Shown: piece after piece, positions 17,257 to 27,098 of the stretch | Layout: each line of letters opens with the position of its first letter | How positions within the stretch are numbered: the stretch's first letter is position 1 | Source: Malaciobacter halophilus | GTDB taxonomy: Bacteria > Campylobacterota > Campylobacteria > Campylobacterales > Arcobacteraceae | Assembly (NCBI RefSeq): GCF_002837275.1 | Contig: NZ_NXIF01000038.1 | Span: 20,011 to 84,010 of the forward strand | DNA length: 64,000 bases | Direction of reading: 5' to 3' | Notes under the pieces: model-generated | Databases searched by the model: none | What the model saw: only the letters and a program-made list of their open reading frames with translations | What the model was told of the DNA's origin: nothing | Program-made: the position numbers and the translations under genes

Positions 17257-18081
17257 ATGAAAAAGCTATTAGGTACACTTTTATTATCAACAACTATCAG
17301 TTTTGCAGGTTTAGTAGATGCAGTTGCATTAGTTGTTAATGATGAACCCATCACACTTTTTGATATTGATAAAAGAATGGTTCAAGCAAAAGTAAGTAAA
17401 AAAGAAGCGGTAAGTTCTTTAATTGATGAGGTTTTATATGAACAACTAATTAAAGATAAAAATATCAATGTTGATGTTTTTGATATAAATAATTATTTAG
17501 AAAAAATTGCAGCTTCAAATGGTATGGATTTATATACTTTTAAATCTATTATTAAGCAAAAGTATAAGAATTACGAAGCTTATGAAGAAGAGATTAAAAG
17601 AAGAATTCAAAGAGAGAAATTAATAGGTAAGCTTGTAAGAGGAAACCTAAAAATTGCTACTGAAGAAGATTTGAAAATCTATTACGAAAATAATAAAAAT
17701 CAGTTTACAACAGCAAAGACAATTGATGTAATTCAATATGCATCAAGAAATAAAGCTGCTTTAATAGCAGTTCAGAAAAACCCTATGGCTGTAAGTAATG
17801 AAGTAAGTCAAAGTAATATCTCTTTAGAGCAAGAGAAACTAAATTCTCAAATGAGATATCTTTTAAATGATACAAAAGTAAATCAATTTACTCCTGTAAT
17901 TGCTGCTGATAATCAGTATGTAACACTATTAGTAAGAGAGAAAAAAGGAGTAAATACTTTAGCTTTTGAAGAGGTTAAAAATAAAATTTTTACAGTATTA
18001 ATGCAAAAAAGAGAACAAAACTTTTTAAAAGAGTATTTTGAAAAATTAAAATTGACTGCTAATATTAAAGTTGTAAGATAA
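17257..18081 (+). CDS. SurA-like periplasmic chaperone / peptidyl-prolyl isomerase family protein
   Basis: The 274 residues begin with a signal peptide (MKKLLGTLLLSTTISFAG) followed by the SurA N-terminal pattern DAVALVVNDEPITLFDIDKRM. The long helical region (about 50-140) fits the SurA/PpiC chaperone fold. The parvulin domain appears reduced: only part of a PpiC-like pattern is visible in 150-240, so isomerase activity is doubtful. It probably helps outer-membrane proteins fold in the periplasm. It is followed by gatB after 10 bp. Confidence 0.7.
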   Translation: MKKLLGTLLLSTTISFAGLVDAVALVVNDEPITLFDIDKRMVQAKVSKKEAVSSLIDEVLYEQLIKDKNINVDVFDINNYLEKIAASNGMDLYTFKSIIKQKYKNYEAYEEEIKRRIQREKLIGKLVRGNLKIATEEDLKIYYENNKNQFTTAKTIDVIQYASRNKAALIAVQKNPMAVSNEVSQSNISLEQEKLNSQMRYLLNDTKVNQFTPVIAADNQYVTLLVREKKGVNTLAFEEVKNKIFTVLMQKREQNFLKEYFEKLKLTANIKVVR

Positions 18082-18091
18082 AAGGAAATAG

Positions 18092-19519
18092 ATGTTTGAA
18101 GTTATTATTGGATTAGAAGTTCATGTTCAGTTAAATACAAAAAGTAAACTATTTTGCTCTTGTGCCACAAGTTTTGGAGAAGACCCAAATACAAATGTAT
18201 GTCCAACTTGTTTAGGTTTACCAGGCGCACTTCCTGTATTAAATAAACAAGCAGTTCATAAAGCTATAATGTTAGGAACTGCTTTAAAATCACAAATAAA
18301 TAAAAAATCAGTTTTTAATAGAAAAAACTATTTTTATCCAGATTTACCAAATGGTTATCAAATCTCTCAATTTGAAGTTCCAGTTGTGGGATTAGGTGAG
18401 CTTGTTATTGATTTTGAAGATGGTACAAGTAAAAAAATAGGAGTTACAAGAGCTCACTTAGAGAATGATGCAGGTAAAAATATTCATGCAGGTGATGTAT
18501 CTCATGTTGATTTAAATAGAGCAGGAACACCACTTCTTGAAATAGTTTCAGAACCAGATATGAGAAGTGCTCAAGAGGCTATACTTTATCTTAAAAAACT
18601 TCATTCTATTGTAAGATATTTAGGTATTAGTGATGCAAATATGCAAGAGGGTTCTTTTAGGTGTGATGTAAATGTTTCAATTAGACCAAAAGGCGATGAA
18701 AAACTTTATACAAGATGTGAAATAAAAAATATGAATTCATTTAAGTTCATTGAAAAAGCAATTAAATATGAAGTTCAAAGACAAATTGAAGCATGGGAAG
18801 ATGGATATTATGAACAAGAAGTTGTTCAAGAAACTAGACTTTTTGACCCAGAAAAAGGTGAAACTAGATCTATGAGGGGAAAAGAAGATGCGGCTGATTA
18901 TAGATATTTCCCAGACCCAGATTTACTTCCTTTAATAATTACTGATGAGATGATTGAAAAGTACTCAAAAATTCCTGAACTTCCAGATGAAAAGAAATCA
19001 AGATTTGTAAATGAGTATGGATTAAAAGAGTATGATGCTTCGGTTATTACTGCTTCATTAGAAACTGCTAAATTTTTTGATGAGATGATGGAAGAGAAAA
19101 TTAGTGGTAAAAATGCTGCAACTTGGTTAACTGTTGAATTACCAGCAAGATTTTCAGAAGGTGTAAATATAGAAAATTCACCAGTTCAAGCTAAAACTTT
19201 AGCAGCAATTGTAAAAAGAATTGAAGATGGGACAATCTCTGGAAAAGCAGCAAAAGAAGTACTTGATTACTTAATAAAAAAACCTGATATGCAAGTAGAT
19301 GCTGTTATTGAGGAGCTTGGATTAAAACAAGTATCTGATGATGGTGCTATTTTAGATATTATTGATGGTATTCTTGCAGCAAATGAAGATAAAGTTGCAG
19401 AGTATAAATCAGGAAAAGAGAAGCTTTTTGGATTTTTTGTAGGTCAAACTATGAAAGCATCTAAAGGTAGTGCTAATCCACAAAAAGTAAATGAACTTTT
19501 AAAACAAAGATTATCATAA
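18092..19519 (+). CDS. gatB: Asp-tRNA(Asn)/Glu-tRNA(Gln) amidotransferase subunit B
   Basis: GatB is the tRNA-binding kinase subunit of the GatCAB enzyme that converts mischarged Glu-tRNA(Gln) and Asp-tRNA(Asn) to the correct forms. The 475-residue length is standard. N-terminal [20 protein letters not shown], the zinc cysteines (C-S-C and CPTCLGLPG) and [14 protein letters not shown] are all present, with the helical and YqeY-like tail after about 330. AAAGGAAAT precedes the ATG, and the stop overlaps gpsA by one base. Confidence 0.97.
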   Translation: MFEVIIGLEVHVQLNTKSKLFCSCATSFGEDPNTNVCPTCLGLPGALPVLNKQAVHKAIMLGTALKSQINKKSVFNRKNYFYPDLPNGYQISQFEVPVVGLGELVIDFEDGTSKKIGVTRAHLENDAGKNIHAGDVSHVDLNRAGTPLLEIVSEPDMRSAQEAILYLKKLHSIVRYLGISDANMQEGSFRCDVNVSIRPKGDEKLYTRCEIKNMNSFKFIEKAIKYEVQRQIEAWEDGYYEQEVVQETRLFDPEKGETRSMRGKEDAADYRYFPDPDLLPLIITDEMIEKYSKIPELPDEKKSRFVNEYGLKEYDASVITASLETAKFFDEMMEEKISGKNAATWLTVELPARFSEGVNIENSPVQAKTLAAIVKRIEDGTISGKAAKEVLDYLIKKPDMQVDAVIEELGLKQVSDDGAILDIIDGILAANEDKVAEYKSGKEKLFGFFVGQTMKASKGSANPQKVNELLKQRLS

Positions 19520-20415
19520 TGAAAGAAGGCTCAGTAGCAGTTATAGGAGCAGGAAAGTGGGGACAAGCACTTCACTATGCTCTTAGTCAAAAGCAAGAGT
19601 GTTATATCACTTCAAGAACAAAAAGAGATATAAAAAACTTTACAGATTTACAAACAGCACTGAGTTGTGAATATTTAGTAATAGCAATCCCTGCACAACA
19701 AATAAGAACTTGGTTAAGTAATCATTTTGAGTTTAAAGGACAAAAAATTCTTGTAGCTTCAAAAGGAATTGAAGCTACTACTGGAAAATTTCTAAATGAA
19801 ATTTATGAGGAGTTTATTCCTACACAGAATTTAGGTTTTATTTCTGGTCCTTCTTTTGCAGCAGAGGTAATCAAAGGGTTACCTTGTGCAATAGTTTTAA
19901 ATAGTTTAAATAAACAATTATTTCTTGAGTTTGAGAAGTTTTTCCCTAATTTTATTAAAACATATTATAGTGATGATGTTATTGGCGCAGAGATTTGTGG
20001 TGCCTATAAAAACGTACTTGCAATTGCAAGTGGAATATGTGAAGGAATGGATTTAGGAAATAATGCTAGAGTTTCACTTATTTCAAGAGGTTTAGTAGAA
20101 ATGCAAAGATTTGGTAGCCACTTTGGTGCAAAAATGGATACATTTATTGGATTAAGTGGTGCTGGGGATTTGTTTTTAACTGCAAGTAGTGAATTAAGTC
20201 GTAACTTTAGAGTGGGATTAGGCCTTGCAAATAATAAAACTTTAGATGAAATTTTAAAGCAGTTAGGGGAAGTTGCAGAGGGAGTTAAAACTTCTTATGC
20301 GATAAACTCTTTAAATAAAAAACATAATATTTATACCCCAATAGCAAATGAGGTTTATTCCATTTTAGAAGGAAAAAATCCAAAGGATAGTCTAAAAGAC
20401 TTATTAAAAAACTAA
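19519..20415 (+). CDS. gpsA: Glycerol-3-phosphate dehydrogenase [NAD(P)+]
   Basis: GpsA reduces dihydroxyacetone phosphate to sn-glycerol-3-phosphate for phospholipid synthesis. The N-terminal Rossmann motif VIGAGKWGQAL, the SGPSFAAEVIKGLP substrate loop, the GAYKNVLAIASGICEGMDLGNN helix and GLSGAGDLFLTASS are diagnostic. At 298 residues it is slightly short for the family but complete. It overlaps gatB by one base, and the next kinase gene starts 12 bp downstream. Confidence 0.95.
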   Translation: MKEGSVAVIGAGKWGQALHYALSQKQECYITSRTKRDIKNFTDLQTALSCEYLVIAIPAQQIRTWLSNHFEFKGQKILVASKGIEATTGKFLNEIYEEFIPTQNLGFISGPSFAAEVIKGLPCAIVLNSLNKQLFLEFEKFFPNFIKTYYSDDVIGAEICGAYKNVLAIASGICEGMDLGNNARVSLISRGLVEMQRFGSHFGAKMDTFIGLSGAGDLFLTASSELSRNFRVGLGLANNKTLDEILKQLGEVAEGVKTSYAINSLNKKHNIYTPIANEVYSILEGKNPKDSLKDLLKN

Positions 20416-20427
20416 AATTGGGTTATT

Positions 20428-22446
20428 ATGAGCAATGTAAAACTATATACTAAAAAGTATTTAACCTTAGTATTTTTATTAATAGCAATTTTAAGTATAT
20501 ATATTTATATTGTTTATTCTAATTATACAAATAATAAAGAGCTTTTACTTGACTCTACAAGACAGAGTCAAATAAAGTTAGTTAAAGCTTATAAATCTAA
20601 AATCGATGAAAAACTTTTACAGAAAAAAAGAATCATAAAAGCAACTGCTAACTACATAAAGAAAAAAGATAGAATAAAAGACTACTTATTAATAAAAGAG
20701 ACACTTGCTTTAGCTATACGAAATGGTGACTTTAGAAGTGTTTATATAGGATACTTTGATGACTATTTTATTACTGGAATAAACTGGATAGCTCCTAGTT
20801 GGTATAAAGTAACCAAAAGGCAATGGTATAAGCAAGTAGAAAATACAAAATCAATTGTAGTAACAAAACCATATTTAGATTCAGATTTAGACTCAAATGT
20901 AATCTCAATAGCAACTCCACTTTTTAAAGATGATAAGCTATATGCAGTTTTATCAAGTGATATTAAAATCGATGATTTTAGACATGATATACTATCTTTA
21001 ATGCCTTTAAAAGAGGGCTTTGCTTTTATGATGACTAAAAGTGGAGATGTTGTTTTAAGACCTAAAAAATTCTCTTTTAATATTGATGAACAGTTCTTAA
21101 AAAGTATTAGTAAAGAGTTTTCTATAAATGATTCTGGTGTTAAAACATATAAAATAGAAGATGAAAACTATATTTTTACTTATGACTCTTTAGAAAATAG
21201 TGATTGGGTTTTTATAACAGTTTTAAGTGAAAAGAAGATTTTTGAAAAGATTGATAGCTCTTTATTTAGAAATCTACTAATTGCTGCAATATTGATGTCA
21301 ATAGGAATTATTGCAGCTTTATATTTATCAAATATTCAAAGAAAACTTTTAAGAAATAAAAATCTTTTAGAGCTTTTTGCAAAAAGCTCTAGTTGGGGAG
21401 TTTTAATGACAGATAAAGAGGGTAAAGTAGTTTTTGTAAATAAATTTTATGAAAAAATATTCTCTTTAGCTAATAAATCACTTTATGAAAAAAATATTTT
21501 AGAAATACCACATAAAATTGGTAATACTTACTATTTTGAAAATGATACACATTTTTTTACACAAGCAAAAAATAATCCTATAAAAATATCAACATATAAA
21601 GTAGGAAATGAAAATATTTTTAATTTTCAAGTAACTCCACTACTTAAAGCAAATAGATATTTTGAAGGTATTATTGTAACAGTTAATGATATTACAAATG
21701 AAAGACTTATAGAGAAGAATAAACAAAAACAAGAGAAGATATTTATTCAAAATAGTAAGATGATAGCTTTAGGTGAGATGGTTAGTGCAATATCTCATCA
21801 ATGGAAACAGCCTTTAAGTTCTTTACTTTTATTACTTAATAATATAGATGAAAAAATACAAGAAAAAGATTTTGAAGATATTAATGAGTATATTTTACGT
21901 TCAAGGAAAAATATTGAACTTATGAGTGAAACTATGGATGCATTTAGAAGTTTTTATAAAGAACAAATAGAGGTAAAAGAGTTTGACTTAGTACAAATTA
22001 TAAATGAAATAATCAATATTAGTTCTGCTCTTATAAAAATGAATTCAATATCTATTAACTTCTATTATAATAGTTCTTATGAGTATAAGGTGCATGGTTA
22101 TCCTACATATTTAAAACAGGTTTTAATAAATTTAATCTCGAACTCTAAAGATGCACTTGTAGAGAAAATTAACAGTAGTGACTTTGATGAAGCTAAGATA
22201 TCTATATATTTAGAAAAACATGATTATAATATAATATTAAGGTTTCAAGATAATGCTAATGGAGTAGATTCTTCTAAAGTTTCAGATATTTTTACTTCTG
22301 CATATACAACAAAAGGTGAAAAAGGAACAGGAACAGGTCTTCATCTTTGTAAGTTATTAATTGAAGAGAAAATGAAAGGAAAGATATTTTTAGAAAGTAA
22401 TAAGAATCCAACCTCTTTTGTTATTGAACTAAAGGAGAGTAAATGA
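20428..22446 (+). CDS. Sensor histidine kinase with Cache and PAS domains
   Basis: This 672-residue membrane kinase has a first membrane segment at about 12-30 and an extracellular Cache-type sensor (about 35-275) containing ITGINWIAPSWYKVTKRQWYK and PLFKDDKLYAVLSSDI. A second membrane segment (about 282-300) is followed by PAS (about 310-425), HisKA with AISHQWKQPL, and HATPase with GTGTGLHLCKLLIEE. Its stop overlaps the response regulator start (ATGA). Position suggests control of the cytochrome/molybdoenzyme pair downstream; the ligand is unknown. Confidence 0.9.
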   Translation: MSNVKLYTKKYLTLVFLLIAILSIYIYIVYSNYTNNKELLLDSTRQSQIKLVKAYKSKIDEKLLQKKRIIKATANYIKKKDRIKDYLLIKETLALAIRNGDFRSVYIGYFDDYFITGINWIAPSWYKVTKRQWYKQVENTKSIVVTKPYLDSDLDSNVISIATPLFKDDKLYAVLSSDIKIDDFRHDILSLMPLKEGFAFMMTKSGDVVLRPKKFSFNIDEQFLKSISKEFSINDSGVKTYKIEDENYIFTYDSLENSDWVFITVLSEKKIFEKIDSSLFRNLLIAAILMSIGIIAALYLSNIQRKLLRNKNLLELFAKSSSWGVLMTDKEGKVVFVNKFYEKIFSLANKSLYEKNILEIPHKIGNTYYFENDTHFFTQAKNNPIKISTYKVGNENIFNFQVTPLLKANRYFEGIIVTVNDITNERLIEKNKQKQEKIFIQNSKMIALGEMVSAISHQWKQPLSSLLLLLNNIDEKIQEKDFEDINEYILRSRKNIELMSETMDAFRSFYKEQIEVKEFDLVQIINEIINISSALIKMNSISINFYYNSSYEYKVHGYPTYLKQVLINLISNSKDALVEKINSSDFDEAKISIYLEKHDYNIILRFQDNANGVDSSKVSDIFTSAYTTKGEKGTGTGLHLCKLLIEEKMKGKIFLESNKNPTSFVIELKESK

Positions 22447-23129
22447 TAAAAAAGCTAGAGACGATTTTAAAAGATATAAATGTACTATTAGTAGAAGATG
22501 AAGAGGATTTAAGATTTATTTTGCATCGTTCAATTTACAAGTACGTAAACTCTATTATTGAAGCAAAGGATGGAACAGAAGGATTAGAAAAGTTTTTATC
22601 CAATGATATTGATTTAGTTTTATCAGATATAAATATGCAAAGAATGAGTGGACTTAAGATGTTAAAAAAAATTAGAGAGTATAACTCTTTAGTTCCTGTG
22701 ATTTTTTTAACAGCTTATGACACTGATGAAAATATCTTAGAAGCAATTAGTTTATCTAATAGCTATTTACTTAAAAAACCTTTTGAAAAAAAGCAATTAC
22801 TTACTACAATTCAGATGGTTATTGGTCAACAAAGAAGTTCTGAAGAGTTTATTGAATTACAAAATGGCTTTACTTATTCTCTTACTAATAAAGAGTTGTA
22901 TTTAAATAAACAATTAGTATCATTAACTAAAATAGAAAAAAGATTACTTGATATATTAATTCACAATAAAGAACATATAGTAACTTTTGAGATGATTGAT
23001 AATTATGTGTGGCAAGAAAAAGGTGCGACACAAGAGACAATTAGAGCTTTTATAAAAAAACTTAGAAAAAAAACTTATCCAGAATTAATTGAAAATGTCC
23101 AAGGTATGGGCTACTTACTAAAAATCTAA
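22443..23129 (+). CDS. OmpR-family response regulator upstream of the TorC/TorA-like genes
   Basis: This 228-residue two-domain regulator has a receiver with acidic pocket VEDEED, phospho-Asp in LVLSDINM, and Lys in LLKKPF, followed by a winged helix ending ENVQGMGYLLKI. It overlaps the kinase gene by four bases. Directly downstream, in front of the cytochrome gene, an 11-bp-spaced repeat (TTCATAG / TTCACAC) could be its binding site. Confidence 0.92.
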   Translation: MIKKLETILKDINVLLVEDEEDLRFILHRSIYKYVNSIIEAKDGTEGLEKFLSNDIDLVLSDINMQRMSGLKMLKKIREYNSLVPVIFLTAYDTDENILEAISLSNSYLLKKPFEKKQLLTTIQMVIGQQRSSEEFIELQNGFTYSLTNKELYLNKQLVSLTKIEKRLLDILIHNKEHIVTFEMIDNYVWQEKGATQETIRAFIKKLRKKTYPELIENVQGMGYLLKI

Positions 23130-23143
23130 AACAGCATAAAAAA

Positions 23144-23175
23144 TTCATAGTTTGTTCACACTTTACTTATACAAT
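23144..23175 (+). promoter_or_regulatory. 11-bp-spaced repeat and promoter of the TorC/TorA-like operon
   Basis: TTCATAG at 23144 and TTCACAC at 23155 are 11 bp apart. A TACAAT box (23170-23175) begins 15 bp after the start of the second repeat. This matches the geometry seen at dctP, so the neighbouring response regulator is the likely activator. Confidence 0.45.
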
Positions 23176-23205
23176 TAGATTAAGTAAAAAATTTAAGGAA
23201 AGACT

Positions 23206-23784
23206 ATGAAAAAGAGAAACTTAATCTTAATAGGTTTAATTTTTTCAAATTCGCTACTTTTTGCAGGACAAAAAGCTTATTTAAATAGTGACCAAAAGGT
23301 ATTTTTAAATGCAAATTCGAAAAAAGTGATTGGAAAAATTGACACTGCTACACCAGTTGAAGTTTTAGGAACAAAAGGGGACTTTAAAAAGATAAAAGTA
23401 AGTGGATGGGCTGCTTATGGATTTGAGAATGTACTTTTTAAAGATGTAGGAAAAAGAGTTTTCTATTTAGTACTTAATGATAACAAAACTAAAAAACCAC
23501 AAGTTCATGACAAAAAAACAGATACATATGACACACAATGGAAAAATGTATCATATACACTTTGGATAAAAAAGGGCTCTTTGGCTAAGAGTATTGATAG
23601 TGTATATGCAAAAGGTAAAGAGCTATTTGCTAATAGATGTGGTGCGTGTCATGCTGCACCTGAGTTAGAGCACTATACAGTAAATCAATGGCCTAGTATT
23701 ATTAAATCAATGAAACCAAGAGCTGGGTTAACTGATGCAGATATGCAATATGTTGTGAAATATGTTCAAGCACATGGAAAATAA
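23206..23784 (+). CDS. Periplasmic c-type cytochrome with SH3-like domain (TorC-like partner)
   Basis: A signal peptide (MKKRNLILIGLIFSNSLLFA) leads into an SH3-like segment (about 22-80, KAYLNSDQKVFLNANSKKVIGKI) and then a single c-type haem site CGACH at about 145-149 near the C-terminus. A downstream Met (SMKP) could be the sixth haem ligand. It lies 10 bp before the molybdoenzyme gene and should feed it electrons in the periplasm, as in the two-gene TMAO/DMSO reductase system of Campylobacter. There is no membrane anchor after signal cleavage. Confidence 0.82.
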   Translation: MKKRNLILIGLIFSNSLLFAGQKAYLNSDQKVFLNANSKKVIGKIDTATPVEVLGTKGDFKKIKVSGWAAYGFENVLFKDVGKRVFYLVLNDNKTKKPQVHDKKTDTYDTQWKNVSYTLWIKKGSLAKSIDSVYAKGKELFANRCGACHAAPELEHYTVNQWPSIIKSMKPRAGLTDADMQYVVKYVQAHGK

Positions 23785-23794
23785 GGAGTAAGTT

Positions 23795-26257
23795 ATGGGT
23801 AATATTAAAAGAAGAGAGTTTCTTAAAGGAAGTAGTGCAGCAGCTGCTAGTGCACTTTTATTTAACAATTTATCAGCAAATAGTTTAATAAGTGGTCCAG
23901 TTGCAAATAAATCTAAATCAATAAGTGGTTCTCACTTTGGAGCATTTAGAGCTCACGTTAAAGGAGGACAATTTACAGGTGTTACTGCTTTTGAAGATGA
24001 CCCAAATCCATCTCCAATGATTAATGCCTTACCAAGTAGAACATATGCAAAAACAAGAGTTGAGTATCCTATGGTTAGAGAAGGGTTTTTAAAACACGGA
24101 CATAAAAGTGATACTTCAAAAAGAGGAACTGAGAAGTTTGTAAGAGTAAGTTGGGAAAAGGCACTTGATTTAGTTGCTTCTGAAATACAAAGAGTACAAA
24201 AAAAGTATGGATATAAAAGTATTTACGCAGGAAGCTATGGGTGGTATTGTACAGGGAAACTTCATAATCCACAAACACTAATGAATAGAATGATGAAAAT
24301 TTCAGGTGGTTATGTGGGAAGAATAGGGGATTATTCAACAGGTGCCGCTCAAATTATTCTACCTCATGTTTTAGGAAGTATTGAGGTATATGAACAACAA
24401 ACTTCTTGGCCGTTAGTTTTAAAACATGCAAAAAATGTAGTATTTTGGGGAGCAAACCCATTAGTTACTTGTCAGATTGAGTGGGATGTAGCTGGGCATG
24501 GAGCATTTCCTTACTTAGAGCAACTAAAAAAAGCTCACAAAAAAGGTCAAATTGATGTATATTCAGTTGATCCAGTGAAGAATGATACTGCAATGTATTT
24601 TGATTCAACAATGATTAAACCAAAACCAAATACAGACGTAGCAATGATGCTTGGTATGATGCACTATTTACATACAACAAAACAGTATGATGAAGAGTTT
24701 ATCAAAAAGTATACAGTTGGGTTTAAAGATTTTGAAGACTATTTACTAGGAAAAGTTGATAATACACCAAAAACATTGAAATGGGCATCAAATATTTGTG
24801 GTGTTAAAGAAGAAGAGATTAAAAAATTTGCTCAAACATTAAAAGATAAAAAAAGTATGCTAATGGCTGGATGGGGAGTTCAAAGAGCTGACCATGGGGA
24901 ACAGTTTCACTGGACTTTAGTTACATTAGCTTGTATGCTTGGGCAAATTGGTGTTCCAGGGTGTGGTTTTGGATTTAGTTATCACTATTCAAACGGGGGA
25001 ACTCCTAGTTCACACGCACCAGGATTAGGAGGAATTTCTACAAATATAAATAGTTCAAGACAAGGACCATGGACAAAATATGAACCATATAATATCCCTT
25101 GTGCAAGAATGGTAGATATGATTTCAAACCCTGGAAAAGTTATTGACTTTAATGGTAGAAAAATAGAGTATCCTGAAATAAAAATGGTTTACTGGACAAG
25201 TGGAAATCCATTCCACCATCACCAAGATAGAAATAATATGATTGAAGCTTGGAAAAGATTAGAAACATTTATCGTGCATGAGCCACACTGGACACCAACA
25301 GCAAGAATGGCAGATATTGTTCTTCCAGCAACAACAGAGATTGAAAGAAATGATATTGAAATCATTGGAGATTATAACAGCAGTCATATTATAGCTATGA
25401 AAAAAGCTATTGAGCCAGTAAAAGAGTCAAAAGATGATTATGAAATTTGTAGACTAATTAGTAAAAGACTAGGGTATGAAAAAGAGTTTACAGATGGTAA
25501 AAAGACACAAATGGATTGGATAAAAGAGTTTTATAACAACTCAAAAATGCAAGGTGAAAATAAGGGTATAAAAATGCCTTCATTTGAAGAGTTTTGGGAA
25601 AAAGGTTATGTGAAGTTTGAAGTAAGGAAAGAAGATAAAAACTTTACTAGATATGAAAAATATAGACAAAATCCAATGTTGCATCCATTAGGGACACCAT
25701 CTGGAAAAATTGAGATTAGTTCAAGAGTAATCAAGAAATTTAATTATGATGATTGTTTACACTATCCAAGTTGGATAGAGCCAGCAGAATGGTTAGGTTC
25801 AAAAGAGTCTAAAAAATATCCATTACATGTGTTATCTCCACATCCAAAATATAGACTGCACTCACAGTTATCAAATACTTGGATTAGAGATTTATATGAA
25901 GTAAATGGAAGAGAACCAATTTGGATTAATCCAGAAGATGCTAAAAAAAGAGGTATCAAAAATGGAGATATTGTAAAAGTTTATAATAAAAGAGGTTCAA
26001 CTCTTGCTGGAGCAATAGTAACAAATAATGTACTTCCAGGAGTAGTAAAAATGGATGAGGGTGGATGGTACGACCCTAAAGAACCTGGAAAAGATAAAAC
26101 AATGTGCAAACATGGTGATGTAAATCAACTTACAATTGATAAAGGAACATCAAAACTAGCACAAGGAAACATTTCAAACACTGCTTTAGTAGAAATAGAA
26201 AAATATACTAAGCAAGCACCAGAAATAACAGTTTTCGATAAACCTGCAATTGTATAG
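23795..26257 (+). CDS. Periplasmic TorA-like molybdopterin reductase (TMAO/DMSO type)
   Basis: This 820-residue Mo-bisMGD enzyme carries a twin-arginine signal (RREFLKGSSAAAASALL). It belongs to the TorA/BisC/DMSO-reductase branch: the Mo ligand is probably the Ser in GDYSTGAAQ, and GSYGWYCTGKLHNPQ, FWGANPLVTCQIEWD and TSGNPFHHHQDRNNM match that group. There is no N-terminal Fe-S cysteine motif, as expected for TorA. It would use TMAO, DMSO or another N-/S-oxide as terminal acceptor, with electrons from the cytochrome just upstream. The substrate is not provable from sequence. A terminator follows. Confidence 0.88.
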   Translation: MGNIKRREFLKGSSAAAASALLFNNLSANSLISGPVANKSKSISGSHFGAFRAHVKGGQFTGVTAFEDDPNPSPMINALPSRTYAKTRVEYPMVREGFLKHGHKSDTSKRGTEKFVRVSWEKALDLVASEIQRVQKKYGYKSIYAGSYGWYCTGKLHNPQTLMNRMMKISGGYVGRIGDYSTGAAQIILPHVLGSIEVYEQQTSWPLVLKHAKNVVFWGANPLVTCQIEWDVAGHGAFPYLEQLKKAHKKGQIDVYSVDPVKNDTAMYFDSTMIKPKPNTDVAMMLGMMHYLHTTKQYDEEFIKKYTVGFKDFEDYLLGKVDNTPKTLKWASNICGVKEEEIKKFAQTLKDKKSMLMAGWGVQRADHGEQFHWTLVTLACMLGQIGVPGCGFGFSYHYSNGGTPSSHAPGLGGISTNINSSRQGPWTKYEPYNIPCARMVDMISNPGKVIDFNGRKIEYPEIKMVYWTSGNPFHHHQDRNNMIEAWKRLETFIVHEPHWTPTARMADIVLPATTEIERNDIEIIGDYNSSHIIAMKKAIEPVKESKDDYEICRLISKRLGYEKEFTDGKKTQMDWIKEFYNNSKMQGENKGIKMPSFEEFWEKGYVKFEVRKEDKNFTRYEKYRQNPMLHPLGTPSGKIEISSRVIKKFNYDDCLHYPSWIEPAEWLGSKESKKYPLHVLSPHPKYRLHSQLSNTWIRDLYEVNGREPIWINPEDAKKRGIKNGDIVKVYNKRGSTLAGAIVTNNVLPGVVKMDEGGWYDPKEPGKDKTMCKHGDVNQLTIDKGTSKLAQGNISNTALVEIEKYTKQAPEITVFDKPAIV

Positions 26258-26263
26258 TTTTAG

Positions 26264-26298
26264 AGGCTAAAGTTTTATACTTTAGCTTCTTTTATTTA
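26264..26298 (+). terminator. Intrinsic terminator after the TorA-like gene
   Basis: The stem GCTAAAG / CTTTAGC with loop TTTTATA is followed by TTCTTTTATTT. It closes the cytochrome-molybdoenzyme operon. Confidence 0.7.
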
Positions 26299-26339
26299 AC
26301 TAAAAAGTATAATTATTAATCTTTTAAAAAAGTAATTAT

Positions 26340-27056
26340 ATGAAAACAATAGAGTTTTATGAACTATCTTTTATGCTTCTTCCTTTAGCCTTCGTAACTT
26401 ACTTTTATTATAAATATACCAATGATAAAAAAGAGATAGCTTATGCAAGTGTAAGAATGGTTTTACAACTTATTTTAATTGGATATGTACTAATTTTTAT
26501 ATTTAAAACAAAAGATATACTTATTGGCTCTTTTATACTTCTTTTTATGCTTATTGTATCAACTTTTATTATTTTAAGAGTAACCAAAGACAAGAGTTTT
26601 AAAAACTATACCTCTATTTTTATAGCTACATTTGTATCATCTTTTATACATCTTTTTTTAATTATAGAATTTGTATTAAACTTACAGAGTTTTTATGAAC
26701 CAAGATATGTTATTCCAATTGCTGGGATGATATTTGCAAACTCTATGAATGTTATTTCTTTAAGTATTGAAAGGTTTGAAAAAGAGTTAAGTAGAAATGA
26801 GAGTTTTGAACAAGCAAGAAAGATTAGTTTTAAGGCTTCAATGATTCCTCAAATAAACTCACTTTTAGCCGTAGGTTTAGTAGCCTTACCAGGTATGATG
26901 ACAGGACAAATCTTATCAGGAGTTGACCCCTTAATTGCAGTAAGATACCAAATTATGATAATGCTAATGGCTATTTCAAGTGGTGGAATGTCAACTATTT
27001 TTTATTATATGCTAAAATCTAAAATATCTTTTAATAAATACAATTCTACACGATAA
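26340..27056 (+). CDS. FetB-like (UPF0014) ABC-type metal exporter permease
   Basis: The 238-residue protein has about seven membrane segments. YVIPIAGMIFANSMNVISLSIERF and PGMMTGQILSGVDPLIAVRYQIMIM are the signature regions of the FetB/YbbM permease family, linked to iron export and peroxide resistance. In other bacteria FetB works with the ATPase FetA, but no ATPase gene is adjacent here, so the ATPase is elsewhere or the protein acts differently. It lies alone between a terminator and a response regulator gene. Confidence 0.8.
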   Translation: MKTIEFYELSFMLLPLAFVTYFYYKYTNDKKEIAYASVRMVLQLILIGYVLIFIFKTKDILIGSFILLFMLIVSTFIILRVTKDKSFKNYTSIFIATFVSSFIHLFLIIEFVLNLQSFYEPRYVIPIAGMIFANSMNVISLSIERFEKELSRNESFEQARKISFKASMIPQINSLLAVGLVALPGMMTGQILSGVDPLIAVRYQIMIMLMAISSGGMSTIFYYMLKSKISFNKYNSTR

Positions 27057-27098
27057 ATCCATACTATTTTTATATATTTAAATAAAAATGGTTGAAAA

